Below are positions 33,914 to 44,678 of a stretch of DNA of 64,000 nucleotides, piece after piece. Every line of letters starts with the position of its first letter. The first letter of the stretch is position 1. The position numbers and the translations under genes are program-made. This DNA is from Coleophoma eucalyptorum. Taxonomy: Eukaryota > Ascomycota > Leotiomycetes > Helotiales > Dermateaceae. The DNA lies in contig JALRME010000017.1 of the NCBI GenBank assembly GCA_026120035.1, positions 248,001 to 312,000 on the forward strand. The letters are read 5' to 3'. The notes beneath the pieces were generated by a model that saw only the letters and a list, made by a program, of their open reading frames with translations, did not search any database and was not told the DNA's origin.

Positions 33914-35657
33914 CTACCACTTACTTTCTAACCACTTTGGATCCCTAGCAGAATAACAGCAGTCGAATTTCCTCGGCAAAGCAACCAGACTGTTGTGCAC
34001 GTCGGAGAAGTCCAAGATATCAATATTAGGCTTCCTGACACCTAATCCCTCGGCTTCCCTCATTTCGAAAGCGAGGATCATGCGGACAAGCATTGCGCTG
34101 TCAATTATATCAGTATGGGGAGTTAAAGTGCCAAATTCTGTTGGGAACCTACTAGATGATTCTGTTGCTCAATGCCGCCGCAGGACAAATTCGGCTTCCA
34201 GCTCCGAAAGTAAGGTGAGGGAGAGAAGTGTCGTTGTTGAGAAATCGCTCAGGATTAAATGTCTCCGCATCTTCGCCGTACCAGCTCTTGTCGTGGTTTC
34301 CCTCCTGTGCGTTCATGATCATAGTAATACCCTTGGGAATGACTGTGCCGCGGTAGTTGATATCAGCAACGGTTGTCCTTGGGGTGGCGAAGGGTGTTGT
34401 TGTGAAGAAGCGGAGTGTTTCTTTGTAGAAAGACACGACTAAAGGCACTTTTTCTTCCCGGAATGCATTCTGCCATGCAGCATCTCGGTCGCCGTTGTAT
34501 GCTGCCAGAATAGCATTGTAAAGTGTGGTTTGATAAGCCTGTCCTGCGGGAGAGCTGAGCCAGCCAATGGCAACGTAGACGGAGGAGGCGGTAGAGTCTG
34601 GAGCAGCTTGAAGAAGTGCCTTGCAGGTTCCTGGAAATCATTAGACGGTACACGGATCTTGTTAGTGTGAACCAACCGTGAATCTCATCCTCAGAGAGCT
34701 TGTCCTTTGCCAATCCCGTCACGATGCAGTTGATCTCCTCACCATCAGCAATTCTCTTCTTCAGGCTTTCGTATAGGACATCCAAGTGTTTCTGACGAAT
34801 GCGCTCAGATGTAACTACGATATTTCCACTGATAGCATCGGGAATCAGGAATCTAAGCAGTGGAGTATAATCTCTATATCTCATTGTTGAGCTTCGGACT
34901 TCAGAGATATTGTTAATGTTCTTGACAAGCGTGAGAATGAATTCGTCATCAGCATCGTTCATTCGTGTACCATAGGTCAGACTCAGAGCAAGGTCAAAAA
35001 CAACCTGTCTCATATAAGGATAAATCTCCATGGGCTTCTTGCCGTTGGCCCCTTTCTCATATGTGTTTCGGATCAGCTGTAAACTCGATGGCTCGAGTAA
35101 TGGGTAGTAACCAGGCCACACCGGCTTTCCCAATGCTCGCATTGCGGCCTTCCTGCATCTTCTGATCGGCTCTGTCATAGCTGCACCAGAGAGGTCAAGT
35201 TGCAACTTATCTGCAAATCCATGTTGGAAAGGTCGGTCGATGAGATCGGCGGAGTGTCCAATCCAGAGGTCCTTAATTGTTTGGAAAGTGCTTGCGACTA
35301 ATGCTCGTTCACCACCAAGCTTTACTTGAATGAGATCAGAGCCAAGTTGTTTCGCCCAGCGCGAGTAGATCGTTCCGTCATTTTGGTGCTCTCTTCCACC
35401 CAAAGGAGCGAGGTTACCAATAAATGGGAGAGCATTAGGCGCTTCGGGAATATGTGCTACCTTTGGTACGTTGGTCTTCGTCGCTTGGTCCTAGTTTCGT
35501 TAGTATATTCATCTTTACATATATGCTGCTGTTCACAAACGTAGAGAACATAGAATATCACGGCTACGATCAAGGCTATTGCCGCAGAAGGGGATAAAAT
35601 GCTACGGGGTCCAAGGAAAGCACTCTTGAGCGCCGTCGCGTCGAGCAAAGATTCCAT
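33914..35657 (-). CDS. Cytochrome P450 monooxygenase, 530 aa
   Basis: Full-length microsomal P450. A membrane anchor lies at about residues 23-39, followed by a proline-rich hinge (H-I-P-E-A-P-N-A-L-P-F). The K-helix E381-T-L-R384, the N-P-E-R-F motif and the haem loop F-G-A-G-S-R-I-C with ligand C459 are present. Four exons; introns 35540-35491, 34676-34631 and 34152-34098, all GT-AG and 46-55 bp. The last junction removes an in-frame stop and restores the usual L-S-N-R-I-I-Y-A-M-L helix. The haem-region wording resembles fungal phenylacetate-hydroxylase-like (CYP504-type) enzymes, a weak hint of an aromatic substrate. The I-helix oxygen-binding segment reads A-I-G-W-L-S-S-P-A-G, without the common A-G-x-D/E-T-T, as in some atypical P450s. 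It is divergent from the alpha/beta hydrolase gene. Confidence 0.93.
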
Positions 35658-36051
35658 CTTGTCGAAGCACTGGTAGAGATCACCCAGTAATTTTCTTTGA
35701 AAATTCGAGGTGATATCCTCCTATATGGTGTTGTACTCCGTCTCTTTTGTTCTAGCCTCATCAGAAGAGAGGGCATGAGGGACACCAGACTCAGTTTTGA
35801 TAATAGGTTCCACCTAATTCGAGGGCCCCGGCTTTGGTCCGTCGGTACTGTATAGATATAGGTGGGAGTGGGGGTTGATAGGTGATAAGGATTCAATCTT
35901 CGTCGGGATACGCCCACCGATCCGAGCTGTCTTAATTGGTCGGTCGCTTCCGCCTGAGCTATAGGTGTGGTCTTCAATATCAGTCAGGCTCCTGATTTCA
36001 TGAGAGCGAGACTTGCCCTTTCAGAAGTAATTATCAGATTTGAACTTGACT
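35658..36051. promoter_or_regulatory. Divergent promoter, P450 / alpha-beta hydrolase, with CGG...CCG pairs
   Basis: A 394-bp bidirectional promoter. Two inverted CGG/CCG pairs, the binding format of Zn2Cys6 dimers, lie at 35829-35841 (CGG-N7-CCG) and 35941-35952 (CGG-N6-CCG). A zinc-cluster regulator gene lies 1.5 kb away. Binding is inference; such short words also arise by chance. Confidence 0.4.
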
Positions 36052-36957
36052 ATGTCCGTGATTAAGAGAGCATATTTCGACGATGTTGATGGGCAAATCC
36101 ATTACCGCTCTCTCATCTCACCAGCGGCGGCTAAGAAAGAACCGATCGTCTTCTTGCACATGTCAGCGTCAAATGGAGGGCAATTTGAAAAGCTAATGAA
36201 GATATACTCTGCGCTGGGACACGATTGCTATGCTCCGGATATGCCAGGGTATACCTTTAATTGACCTCTCAGAGATGCAGCTGATGTGATTATAGATTCG
36301 GAGGATCATTTGACCCAGTGGAACAGCCTCCAAATACCGGCTATTATGTCAACATCTACATGAAGCTCTTCAAAGGTATTGGCCTAGCTAAGTGGCATGT
36401 ACTTGGTCACCACTCTGGAGCAAGTCTAGCAACAGAAATGGCTGCAGATTACCCGGGTAACATCTTGAGTCTATGTTTAATTGGGGCAGCGATCATGACA
36501 CGAGAAGATCAAATAGCCTTGAACGCAAAATCCAATGTTCCGTTCAATAAGCCAGTGCTGGATGGTTCCCATTTAATGAAGACTTGGGAGTATCTGGATG
36601 TTTCAGGGATCGGATCAGACCTGGAATTGAAGCAGCAAGAATTGCTGAACCACGTAAGAGCTTGGGATGGCAGAATCAAAATTTACACATGCGTATTCAA
36701 ACAGGATATGTGGGGAATGTTCAAGAGGGTGACTTGCCCAATTTTGAACATGTGTGCAAAGGACGATGTGTTGTGGCCCTTCGTGAAATATATCAAAGAA
36801 ATTGTGAGCAAACACCCCTTACTTATTGGACGGATCTAACCAGAGATACCAGAGACCTGAAGTGCCATGTGAAGAAGTAATAGGTGGCGATTTCGAGCCA
36901 GCAAGGGATCCTGAGGGGATATCTGGATTTTACACCCCATTTCTAAGCAAAGTGTAA
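36052..36957 (+). CDS. Alpha/beta hydrolase, 272 aa
   Basis: Soluble alpha/beta-hydrolase-fold enzyme. Strand beta-3/oxyanion region: P-I-V-F-L-H-M-S-A-S-N-G-G; D-M-P-G-F-G-G-S-F-D follows; the nucleophile elbow is G103-H-H-S106-G-A, with S106 the probable nucleophile; the acid is expected in C-A-K-D-D-V-L-W. The catalytic histidine position is not obvious in the C-terminal segment G-G-D-F-E-P-A-R-D-P, which is a departure from the norm. Introns are 36249-36295 (47 bp) and 36804-36843 (40 bp). The second, with a CTAAC branch site directly before its CAG, replaces a premature stop with a 38-residue tail ending F-L-S-K-V. The start used is the first ATG (36052). It is divergent from the P450 and probably acts on the same pathway. 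Confidence 0.82.
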
Positions 36958-37542
36958 GCGCCTTTGGTCAACATTTTGAAAGGTCTCGCTATGATCTGAA
37001 GATTAAATTAAGTCTTGCTTAAGACTTGGACGGCTCGAAAAGAGACAATTGCCTCCGTCGCATGAAGTAATAGAAAGTAAAGAACATTGATTGCTTCATT
37101 GGATTTGCCTCCGAGGCTAGACGTGTTTATCCTCCTCAATGATAAGGAATGTGCAGCCGAACGGTGGTGGTGCAGGTTCTGCGTCATATCGAGGGGTTGA
37201 TAAGGTGAAATGATCTGGGGAGATGCGGATTCGCAGTAAACGAGTCCTTCGGATTTGCACAGTGGGATACTAGACGCAGTACAATCGGGGTCTGCTTCTG
37301 CGCCCCTCGTCCTCCACCAACCATCACCCTACTCTGTTCGGAGCTTTGTATATTTTGGATAATGGGCCTCGATTCCTTATCGCTGCACAGAATTGCATTT
37401 CGCATCATGAGCGTCACATCAAGTGGTACAGACAGCTTGAGGGCTAGTCGTGCATGGTAAAACCCCTTCTCTCTGCTACTGTGATGTCGTCAGACAATAT
37501 GAATTTTATAAAATTGCCATAACAGTGTCCTACATAAACACA
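36958..37542. promoter_or_regulatory. Upstream region of the Zn2Cys6 regulator gene
   Basis: 585 bp without a gene. It contains the 3' end of the hydrolase transcript and the promoter of the regulator. The word agccgaacggtgg near 37148 contains half-sites similar to the palindrome at 44224-44243. Confidence 0.4.
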
Positions 37543-39894
37543 ATGCCAGAGCCTCGGGATCATCTTGATGTAAAGCCACAGGTGCAACGGCCTGCTAAGC
37601 GTACACGGGTGGTTGTCGCGTGCCAACGTTGCAAGACTCGGAAGCAAAAGGCAAGCAAAAGCTCAAGCTAGTGGCCAGGATAGAAGATATCGTGGAGATG
37701 ATATAACTGACTTGGTCATTTTTCCAGTGCGATGGCACCAAGCCGTGCGCCAGCTGCAAGAACCTGAACCTGAATTGCGAATTTATCATACCCCAGAAAC
37801 CAACCCCAGTCGAGAAGAAGCATTATGTCAAGACGTTGGAGGATAAAGTGGCATATCTGGAAGGTTTCCTAGCCAAAGAAGGTATAAGGTTACCGGAATT
37901 AGGAAGCGATCATATTCAGCTTGGCCAGAACCTCAACTCTACGACACGTCCTCAGCATGGTCAGGATAGATCTAGTGGATTGAGAAATGGAAGCGTAAGT
38001 CCAACTTCAGGCGATGAAAGTTTGGGAGATGCACCAGAAGAAGTAGATTCCTTGAGTAGTGTCCTCCGCGATCTCAGTCTCGAAGCAACGGGTGGATATA
38101 TCGGAGCGTCAGCCAGTATCTCAATGGGAAGGATGGTCACTTCTATTGTAAAAGGTAGAGAGCAGGATGGTGTGTCGCGAGGTATGGCAGGAGCTCAGAG
38201 CAGAGTTGAGCCTTTAGAACAGTCTGTCTTCCGCAAGAATTCGGATATTGTCATAGGGCACGAGGAGCCAATGCTGGTCTCAAGAGCTATCGCTGATAGA
38301 CTCTTGACTGGTTATATGAAGCATATTTCTACAAGATGGCCTATTCTCTTCACACCTGAGCTCAGAAGATTGGATGCCAACAAAGATTTCATTGAAGATA
38401 CTTATGAAGAAAGCACCCTTCATCTGGTCTATGCTATTGGCGGGCGTTTCCTGGAAACGACGGGCGAAGCAGGCCCATTTTACCCGGAGATGCATTATAA
38501 TGAGGCTTTGCACCATTTGGACGAGATATTGCAATTCCACGATACTCGATCAATCATCACTCTTTTGTTACTTGCGATTTACTGCCTGAGAGCGCCTGGA
38601 GGACCTGGTGCCTGGACGTACGTCGGTCTGGCAATGCGGATTTGCATTGATCTAGGCTTTCACCGAAAAGTGCGAAAGGAGAGGATGGGCTTGGAGGCAG
38701 AGATGCGGAAGCGTATATTCTGGTCGTGTTACTTTCTTGATCGCCAGGTCTCTATCGTTCTTGGAAGGCCGTTTGCTATTTCTGACCATGACATTGATGT
38801 TCCAGTAAGAATCTACTCCTTTTATTCCAACGCGAGTATTGCTAAAGTATGTTAGTTACCTCTCGAGGTCGATGAGGCATCCGATGATATCAATGACTTC
38901 TACCGCGCTGCAGCTTCAACGCCAACGTCCGCACCGGCTGCACCGGCTACTAGTACATCCCTATCGTCTTTCCTCCATGTCCTGAGACTTCGAAGAATCG
39001 AGTCAAATATCCAGCATCGGATCTATCGTGTGGATCGTGAATCAAGCCAGACTGTCTCTAATGCTGAAGTCGATTATTTTGTTGCGCAATTAGAGCACTG
39101 GAAGTCTATGATCCCACTGGATACGCATAAGAAGGTCGATTCTGAGTCCACCAGCTTCGACGGTTATGATTATTATGTAGGCTTGCTATATATTTTGATG
39201 AAATTTGCTAATAAATCTCCAGATGGTCTTTTATTATAAATGCTGTCGCTTGCTCATGTTTCCCCAGCTCTCTGATCCGGATGTTGAGCTCCGCTATCTT
39301 AAAGCCTGTGCTGAAGCGTGTGGCGGCGTCTGCGAGACCTATAAGCGACTGCACCATAGTATGTCTGTGGGTTTCTCGCTCATGGCTCTTCAGACTGTTT
39401 TTCTTGCCGGATTGACTCTTGTATACTGCGTTTGGATTTCCCCTGCGGAGATCTTCAGTATCACCACAAGCAACAACCTCAATTCTTGCAGTATCGTTCT
39501 CTATATTATCACTGAGCGCTGGCCGGGAGCCAGGAGGTATCGAGATGCATTCGAAGGCATCAAACACACAATTATTGACTTGGTTTCCAGAGGTGAACAC
39601 CGGCCTCGCAAAGCCATTGTTGAAGTGGCTTCTAAATCCCAGAATCTGAGTATCAGTGCGAATGAGGAGGGTGGTGGTGAGTTCTGGAGTATGGTTTCTG
39701 AAATGGCTGGCAGTGACCGGCAATGCCCTGATTTTCAAGAAGATACCTCACTTGGTACATTTATTTCTGATCCTAGCTTTGATGCTCAACTGGTGACTGG
39801 AAATATGGAATCTGCAATAGAGTTTGATATGGAAGGACTGTTGTGTCACGCTGAGCTTTTTGAAGACATGGAACTCAGGGTTGGAGATTTTTAG
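37543..39894 (+). CDS. Zn2Cys6 transcription factor with fungal-specific TF domain, 725 aa
   Basis: DNA-binding regulator. The N-terminus holds a perfect binuclear zinc cluster, C27-x2-C30-x6-C37-x5-C43-x2-C46-x6-C53, followed by a linker and a coiled-coil-like dimerisation helix (L-E-D-K-V-A-Y-L-E-G-F-L). The middle-homology domain spans about 220-560, including R-M-R/R-I-C-I-D-L-G-F-H-R and R-K-R-I-F-W-S-C-Y-F-L-D-R. Introns are 37651-37727, 38805-38855 and 39177-39222. The first has a GC donor (AAG|GCAAGC) and falls between K36 and C37 inside the zinc cluster. The C-terminal 70 residues are acidic and may activate transcription. Its location in the centre of the enzyme block suggests a pathway-specific regulator; the targets are inference. 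Confidence 0.92.
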
Positions 39895-40295
39895 AGGGGT
39901 GGCAAGGCGTTTTCGAGGGAGGGGTATTGTGGAGGTTGGCGCTCTTAGTCTCCTTTATATCCCATCTTCCTCTAATGCTATCCATTTTCACTGATTCGCC
40001 TTTTTCCTGCCGGTCCTTGACATCGGGCCTCAGATCACACGTGATAACAATCGTCGTTTCGGAAATGCTCTCCCGATGGACTCAATGGGAGCATGCTTGG
40101 GTAAGTTTATGCGGCCTCGTCGCTGCTCAGCCTCGTAGTAGTTCACTCCCGCTGATGCCCAGCAGAGAGTCATATCTTGCTAAGTTTGTCTTCCAAGTCC
40201 AGCCTTGCATATATACATGACTTGGTGCTGTTTTTTATTCCACTTATTAAAGTCGTCTCAACAACTTTGCTGAACACACTTTGATATCAAGTATC
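39895..40295. promoter_or_regulatory. Promoter of the aldo/keto reductase gene
   Basis: 401 bp. A TATA-like word (catatatac) lies near 40208-40216, about 80 bp before the start codon, and a CAAC-rich leader precedes the ATG. No further gene is seen. Confidence 0.45.
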
Positions 40296-41522
40296 ATGCC
40301 GCCTCAACTCCCAACTCGTCAGCTAGGCAAGGATGGACCGTATGTATGCGCAATGGGATTTGGTATGATGGGCCTTTCAGTTTTCTACGGTACCATACCA
40401 TCGGATTCTAAACGGTTGGCATTTCTCGATCAAGTCTTTTCTCGTGGCGAGACTTTTTGGGATTCTGCAGACGTGTATGGCGATTCTGAAGATCTGCTTG
40501 GGAAGTGGTTCAAACAGACTGGAAAGCGTGATGAAATTTTCTTAGCCACAAAATTTGCAAATACGATCACACCCGAGGGTGAGTGGATATTGAGGAGTGA
40601 TCCTGAGTACGTTAAGTCGGCCTGCGAAAAGAGCCTAAGTAGACTTGGGGTTGACTGCATTGATTTGTATTACTGTCATCGTGTATGTCGACCGAGTGTA
40701 TCCATCCCTTCTACGCTAATCGTCTCTAGGTTGACCAAAAAACGCCCGTCGAGAAGACGATCCAAGCTATGGTTGAATTAAAAGAAGCTGGAAAAATCAA
40801 GTACCTCGGGTTGAGCGAATGTTCTGCAGCCACTCTCAGACGTGCTTGTGCTGTGCACCATATTAGCGCCATTCAGATGGAATATAACCCCTTTTCAACC
40901 AGTATTGAGGATCCTCAGACCAATGTCCTCCAGACAGCTCGCGAAGTTAGTAAAACGACCATTTAGGAAATTAAGCTAACAGCATGTCCAGCTTGGTGTG
41001 GCTGTCGTTATTTACTGCCCACTGGGCCACGGTTTCTTGACTGGCCAATATAAAAGTCCATCAGATTTCGAGGCCGACGACTTCCGCCACACAATTCCCC
41101 AATTCTCGAAGGAGAATTTCGACAAGAATCTCAAGCTGGTGGATGAGCTAAAAGCAAGGGCTGAGAAGAAAGGAGTTACGGCTGGACAGTTGGTTCTTGC
41201 TTGGGAAATGGCGCAGGGAGATGATATCATACCAATTCCGTAAGTGTATCCACCACGTCGAAAAATTTGCGGTCACAAGAAATTGATACCTCCCAGTGGT
41301 ACGAAAAAGGTTAAGTATCTTGAGGAGAATCTCAAGGCACTTGAAGTGAAACTTAGTGAGGATGAAATCAAAGAGATAAGAGCTGCTGTGGAGGCCTGCA
41401 CAATACATGGTGAAAGATATCCTCCGGAGTGAGTTCAGCTTCCAATGAGTACAGCTGCAAATGCTAATGTATCATTTCTTAGACACATGAAGAATCTCTT
41501 CGGTGATACCCCGCCATTATAA
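40296..41522 (+). CDS. Aldo/keto reductase, 340 aa
   Basis: NADPH-dependent carbonyl reductase of the aldo/keto reductase superfamily (YakC/AKR13-like by wording). The catalytic tetrad can be placed at D56, Y61, K86 and H128 (W-D-S-A-D-V-Y-G; L-A-T-K-F; Y-Y-C-H-R). The cofactor-binding end is present as I-P-I-P-G-T-K-K-V-K-Y-L-E-E-N. Five exons; introns 40683-40729, 40946-40991, 41240-41296 and 41429-41482, all GT-AG and 46-57 bp; the last exon is only 40 bp. Each intron interrupts an expected conserved segment and restores it when removed. It would reduce an aldehyde or ketone; the neighbouring A-T-R reductase could supply an aldehyde. Confidence 0.93.
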
Positions 41523-41951
41523 AGAGTCTCTTATGACTATTGTACAGCTGAGACGAGGATCCATGTATTTAGTCGTCAATATTAGCGAATTTAACATCTT
41601 TTCATCCTGAAACCCAATCCCTACTTTCCTAACTGTCGAAGCTACTTAGTATTCATGTTAAGGTTGTTCTTAACACGATCCAAAACCCATTGAATGCTCT
41701 TTCTAAACGAGACTTAGTCAGATTCTATTCCGCTTGCGCTTGCGCATCGTCATTCGTTGCCGCTAGAGTTTCATAGGTATTCCTTCACCGAGTTATCCGG
41801 CATACATCTCCCTCATTTGCGAACCTTTGCTCAAATACATCATTCAAACTAAGCCATATTCTTTTGCTGCCTGTTAAATTCATACTATACTCATCATATA
41901 AAGAGGACCAGGAGACAGCAGCCACTGAGTTGACTATCGCATGAATTCACG
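41523..41951. promoter_or_regulatory. Promoter of the membrane-protein gene
   Basis: 429 bp without a gene. A catataaag word at about 41896-41904 lies some 50 bp before the next start codon and could be its TATA box. Confidence 0.4.
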
Positions 41952-42931
41952 ATGGTGGTCGAGCTTCCATATAGTCTTCACGGTCGCTATCCTGCGATAG
42001 CAATCGCATGGACTGTCATCATCATACCTCCGATCTTCATTAATCTTGGCCTGTTCTACGGCCTTTGGTATGGCAAACCACAAATGGATCGCATTGCTGG
42101 TATGGCCTTTCCACAATTGCCTGGCTGTTTTCGGATCACGTGATAATTGACATTACTATAGTCTTGACAATCCCAACCGCAGTCCTAGGAATCTTCACTG
42201 CTATTGCAGTAGTAGAACGGATCTGGAAACTTGTTCAGCCTTCATCGGAATTCCGCCCACTAAAATCACCGCGCTATGCTCTGGACATTTTCCAATGGGG
42301 CTACTTCGCCGCCCTGATCATGATCTCCGCCCTCATTAGTTCTACGCTCGCAAGGGGCGACAATGACCAGGATGGACATGAACTTCAAATTCGTCTTGTA
42401 TCAATGCCAGCACCTGTGCTCATGTACTTCTTAGCCACTCTCACTTTGCTATCTCTAGTTCTCAACGGTCTCAAAGTTAAGCTACCTTTTCAGTTTGGAA
42501 GTCTAAGCGCTGGTAATGTAGTCAGGCCCGCTATTTACTATATTGTGGAAGATGTGGTTGCAGTGGATGGAAATGGTGGCATGGAGTATCGGGAGGCGTT
42601 CACTGCACGATATGACAGTAGTCCAATTTTCCAGAAGATGATCTGGATACTAAGTGTGGTATGGATGCTGGCATTTTATATCGTGGCCACTGCGATCACA
42701 GTTCTTGTGTTCACTTTGCCGAAGGCTGCTGTCTATGCTGTGGGATGGGCAGGCCCCTTTCCACTCGCAGGACTTATGGCGGTATGCACGATTTACTACG
42801 TCAAGTTTGTTCTTAGACAAGAAAGGATGGCCGACGAGGACGATGAAATCCGTGTGCCTCTCAACGGGCAAAATAGACGGGCTCGAAACCCAAGCGAGGA
42901 TGAGAGAACTCCTTTGTTGGGTAGATCGTAG
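41952..42931 (+). CDS. Polytopic membrane protein of unknown function, 305 aa
   Basis: No family recognised. Six hydrophobic segments are predicted by eye at about residues 14-40, 50-70, 95-113, 130-152, 200-224 and 230-256, with a short N-terminus and a hydrophilic C-terminal tail of about 45 residues. The tail is rich in Asp, Glu, Arg and Asn and ends E-R-T-P-L-L-G-R-S, which contains an acidic dileucine-type sorting motif suggesting vacuolar or endosomal location. One intron, 42100-42161 (62 bp), in phase 1. It lies between the reductase and the esterase, converging on the latter with 105 bp between stops. A role in transport or storage of a cluster product is only a guess from position. 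Confidence 0.8.
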
Positions 42932-43036
42932 GGCTTAAGAGATTAAACATGGGGGCGCTTCTTAGATAAGACCGGTATACATTTTACAAATCATCGTATG
43001 CTAAGTGATATTTTTATAATTTGTAGTGATTTTACA

Positions 43037-44082
43037 TTAATCAGAGTCTCCACCAAGCCATACTGGGGTCACAAAATCCAAACCCTCTTTTAACCAAGGC
43101 GTCTCAAATGTTGCCTTTGCATCAAGTCCATGCTCACAACCCGGCACAGCATGATACATCACTTTGGTACCAGGATGCAGCTTCTTCATCTTGTCGATGA
43201 AGTTTTCACTCGAGCTGTATGGAACTGCAGAGTCATCCTTCCCGTGCATAATAAGCATGGATGGGAGATCACTGGCACTTTCTATCCGTTCCATTGGAAA
43301 TAATGAAGGGTCGCTTCCTAATAATTCAACGTACTGTCCGTGCTGGATAGCCCCAAAGGCCAAATCAAGTCGATCTGGTGGAGATGCGGCAGTACATATT
43401 GAGTCCTTCGTGAGAGTAGCCTTGTATTTCGAAATAATATCAGACGGCATCATAGGAAAGCCAACCATGCTTCGCTCATATGCGGTTGTGAAAAAAGGGA
43501 TTTTGAGGTCAATGGGTGGGTAAGCAGCGATCATAGCTTTGGCTTTTCCTGCCTGGGAGATGGCGGATTGGACAGCGCACCAGCCTCCTATTTAAAATTA
43601 AGTCAGTTATTGCTCTCTAACCAAGATGGTTTTGGGTGTCAAACCCGCACTATCCCCTTCAATAAGAATCTTGTCGAAGTCCGGCTTAATTTTACTTCCC
43701 AAATGAGCCGGTAAATCTGTATAAACCCAATTCCAGGCATCTGAGAGGTCTTCGAATATTTCTAAACCCGTTGCTTCAGGCATCAGTCTGTAGTCAGGTG
43801 AGACTATAATTGCCTTGTGTAGAAGTGCATATTCGATCAGCCATGGTTGGAACCATTCCGCAAAGAGACTTGCTCCAGTAATCTATATCTGTTAGATTCT
43901 TGCTATGGGCAAGAAAGAAAAACACTTACTAAGAACCCTCCGTGGAATCTCACAATCAGTGGATAAATTCCATGAGCAAGATTCTTTGGTACCAAGACAT
44001 CAAGAGTGATCTTGTGCCCGTTGACTTCCTTGTAGGTTGGCGAGGTCACGTCAAAGCCAGAGAACAGCATGTCAATTGCCAT
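43037..44082 (-). CDS. HSL-type alpha/beta hydrolase (esterase), 313 aa
   Basis: Carboxylesterase of the hormone-sensitive-lipase-like group. Oxyanion-hole motif H47-G-G-F50; nucleophile S129 in G-D-S-A-G-G; acid expected in M-H-G-K-D-D-S; histidine in P-G-C-E-H-G-L-D near the C-terminus. Introns are 43929-43883 (47 bp) and 43644-43588 (57 bp). The second splits the G-D-S-A-G-G motif between Ala and Gly, and splicing restores it. ATG at 44082 was chosen; an in-frame M five residues later is possible, and the upstream extension of the frame to 44442 is not protein-like. It is divergent from the Baeyer-Villiger-type monooxygenase, a classic pairing in which the esterase opens the ester or lactone formed by the monooxygenase. 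Confidence 0.9.
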
Positions 44083-44678
44083 TATATTTCTTCTTAAAAG
44101 CTTTTCTGGATACGAAAAGTGAGAAAAAGAGGCACTCAAGTAGACAGAATGCAAATCCAGTACTTTACAGTAGGCATTGGCTAGCCTTGCATCATGTGTC
44201 CAGCCTCGCGGGGTATGTTCAACGTCGGCTGGCTCTAGCCGACAGGAACCCCTCCTGGAAACACTGGTAATTTTTGATAACAAACTCATATCTGTATTAC
44301 AAATAATTCCACTCTGGAGCATGGAAAGACTTGTAGCTTCCGATAATCCTCTTCGTTCTATCATGATAATGCAAGAAATGAAACAACCTAACGGGAACCG
44401 CCACCAGCATCGCCGAACAATGTTGCATCCACTTTTCACCACTTAGTGGCAACGACCTCTTATCGCAAGCTACGGCAGGAACGTTCCCCAAATTCGTGCA
44501 TGAGTTGTATGGTAGAACGTATCCGATCAGTATGTGATGGTGACCAGGATCTTATCATGCAATCAGAGACTGTTTTCGCCGCGATAACAAAACCCACGAG
44601 AAATGGTTCAAGATCCTATTTTACCATCCATTTTCTTTTCGGGAAGGGAGCTGTGAGACTATCTCGCTGGATATAATC
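44083..44678. promoter_or_regulatory. Divergent promoter, esterase / Baeyer-Villiger monooxygenase
   Basis: A 596-bp bidirectional promoter with no supported gene in it. It contains a perfect 20-bp palindrome (separate entry). Shared control of the two genes is likely from their functional pairing. Confidence 0.55.
44224..44243. promoter_or_regulatory. Perfect CGG-N10-CCG palindrome, candidate Zn2Cys6 operator
   Basis: Arms gtcggct and agccgac, fully complementary, flank a 6-bp centre (ggctct). The inner CGG and CCG triplets are ten bases apart, an arrangement bound by Zn2Cys6 dimers. It lies 141 bp before the esterase start and 435 bp before the monooxygenase start. The linker length preferred by the regulator encoded at 37.5-39.9 kb is unknown. 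Confidence 0.5.

Noticed and set aside
34152..34154. In-frame TAG after the P450 haem loop
   Set aside because: The TAG spans a GT donor; splicing at 34152-34098 continues the conserved helix, so the P450 is not a pseudogene.
36804..36839. Stop codon ending the alpha/beta hydrolase early at 36839
   Set aside because: It lies in a well-formed 40-bp intron with a CTAAC branch site; splicing restores a plausible C-terminus, so the gene is not considered truncated.
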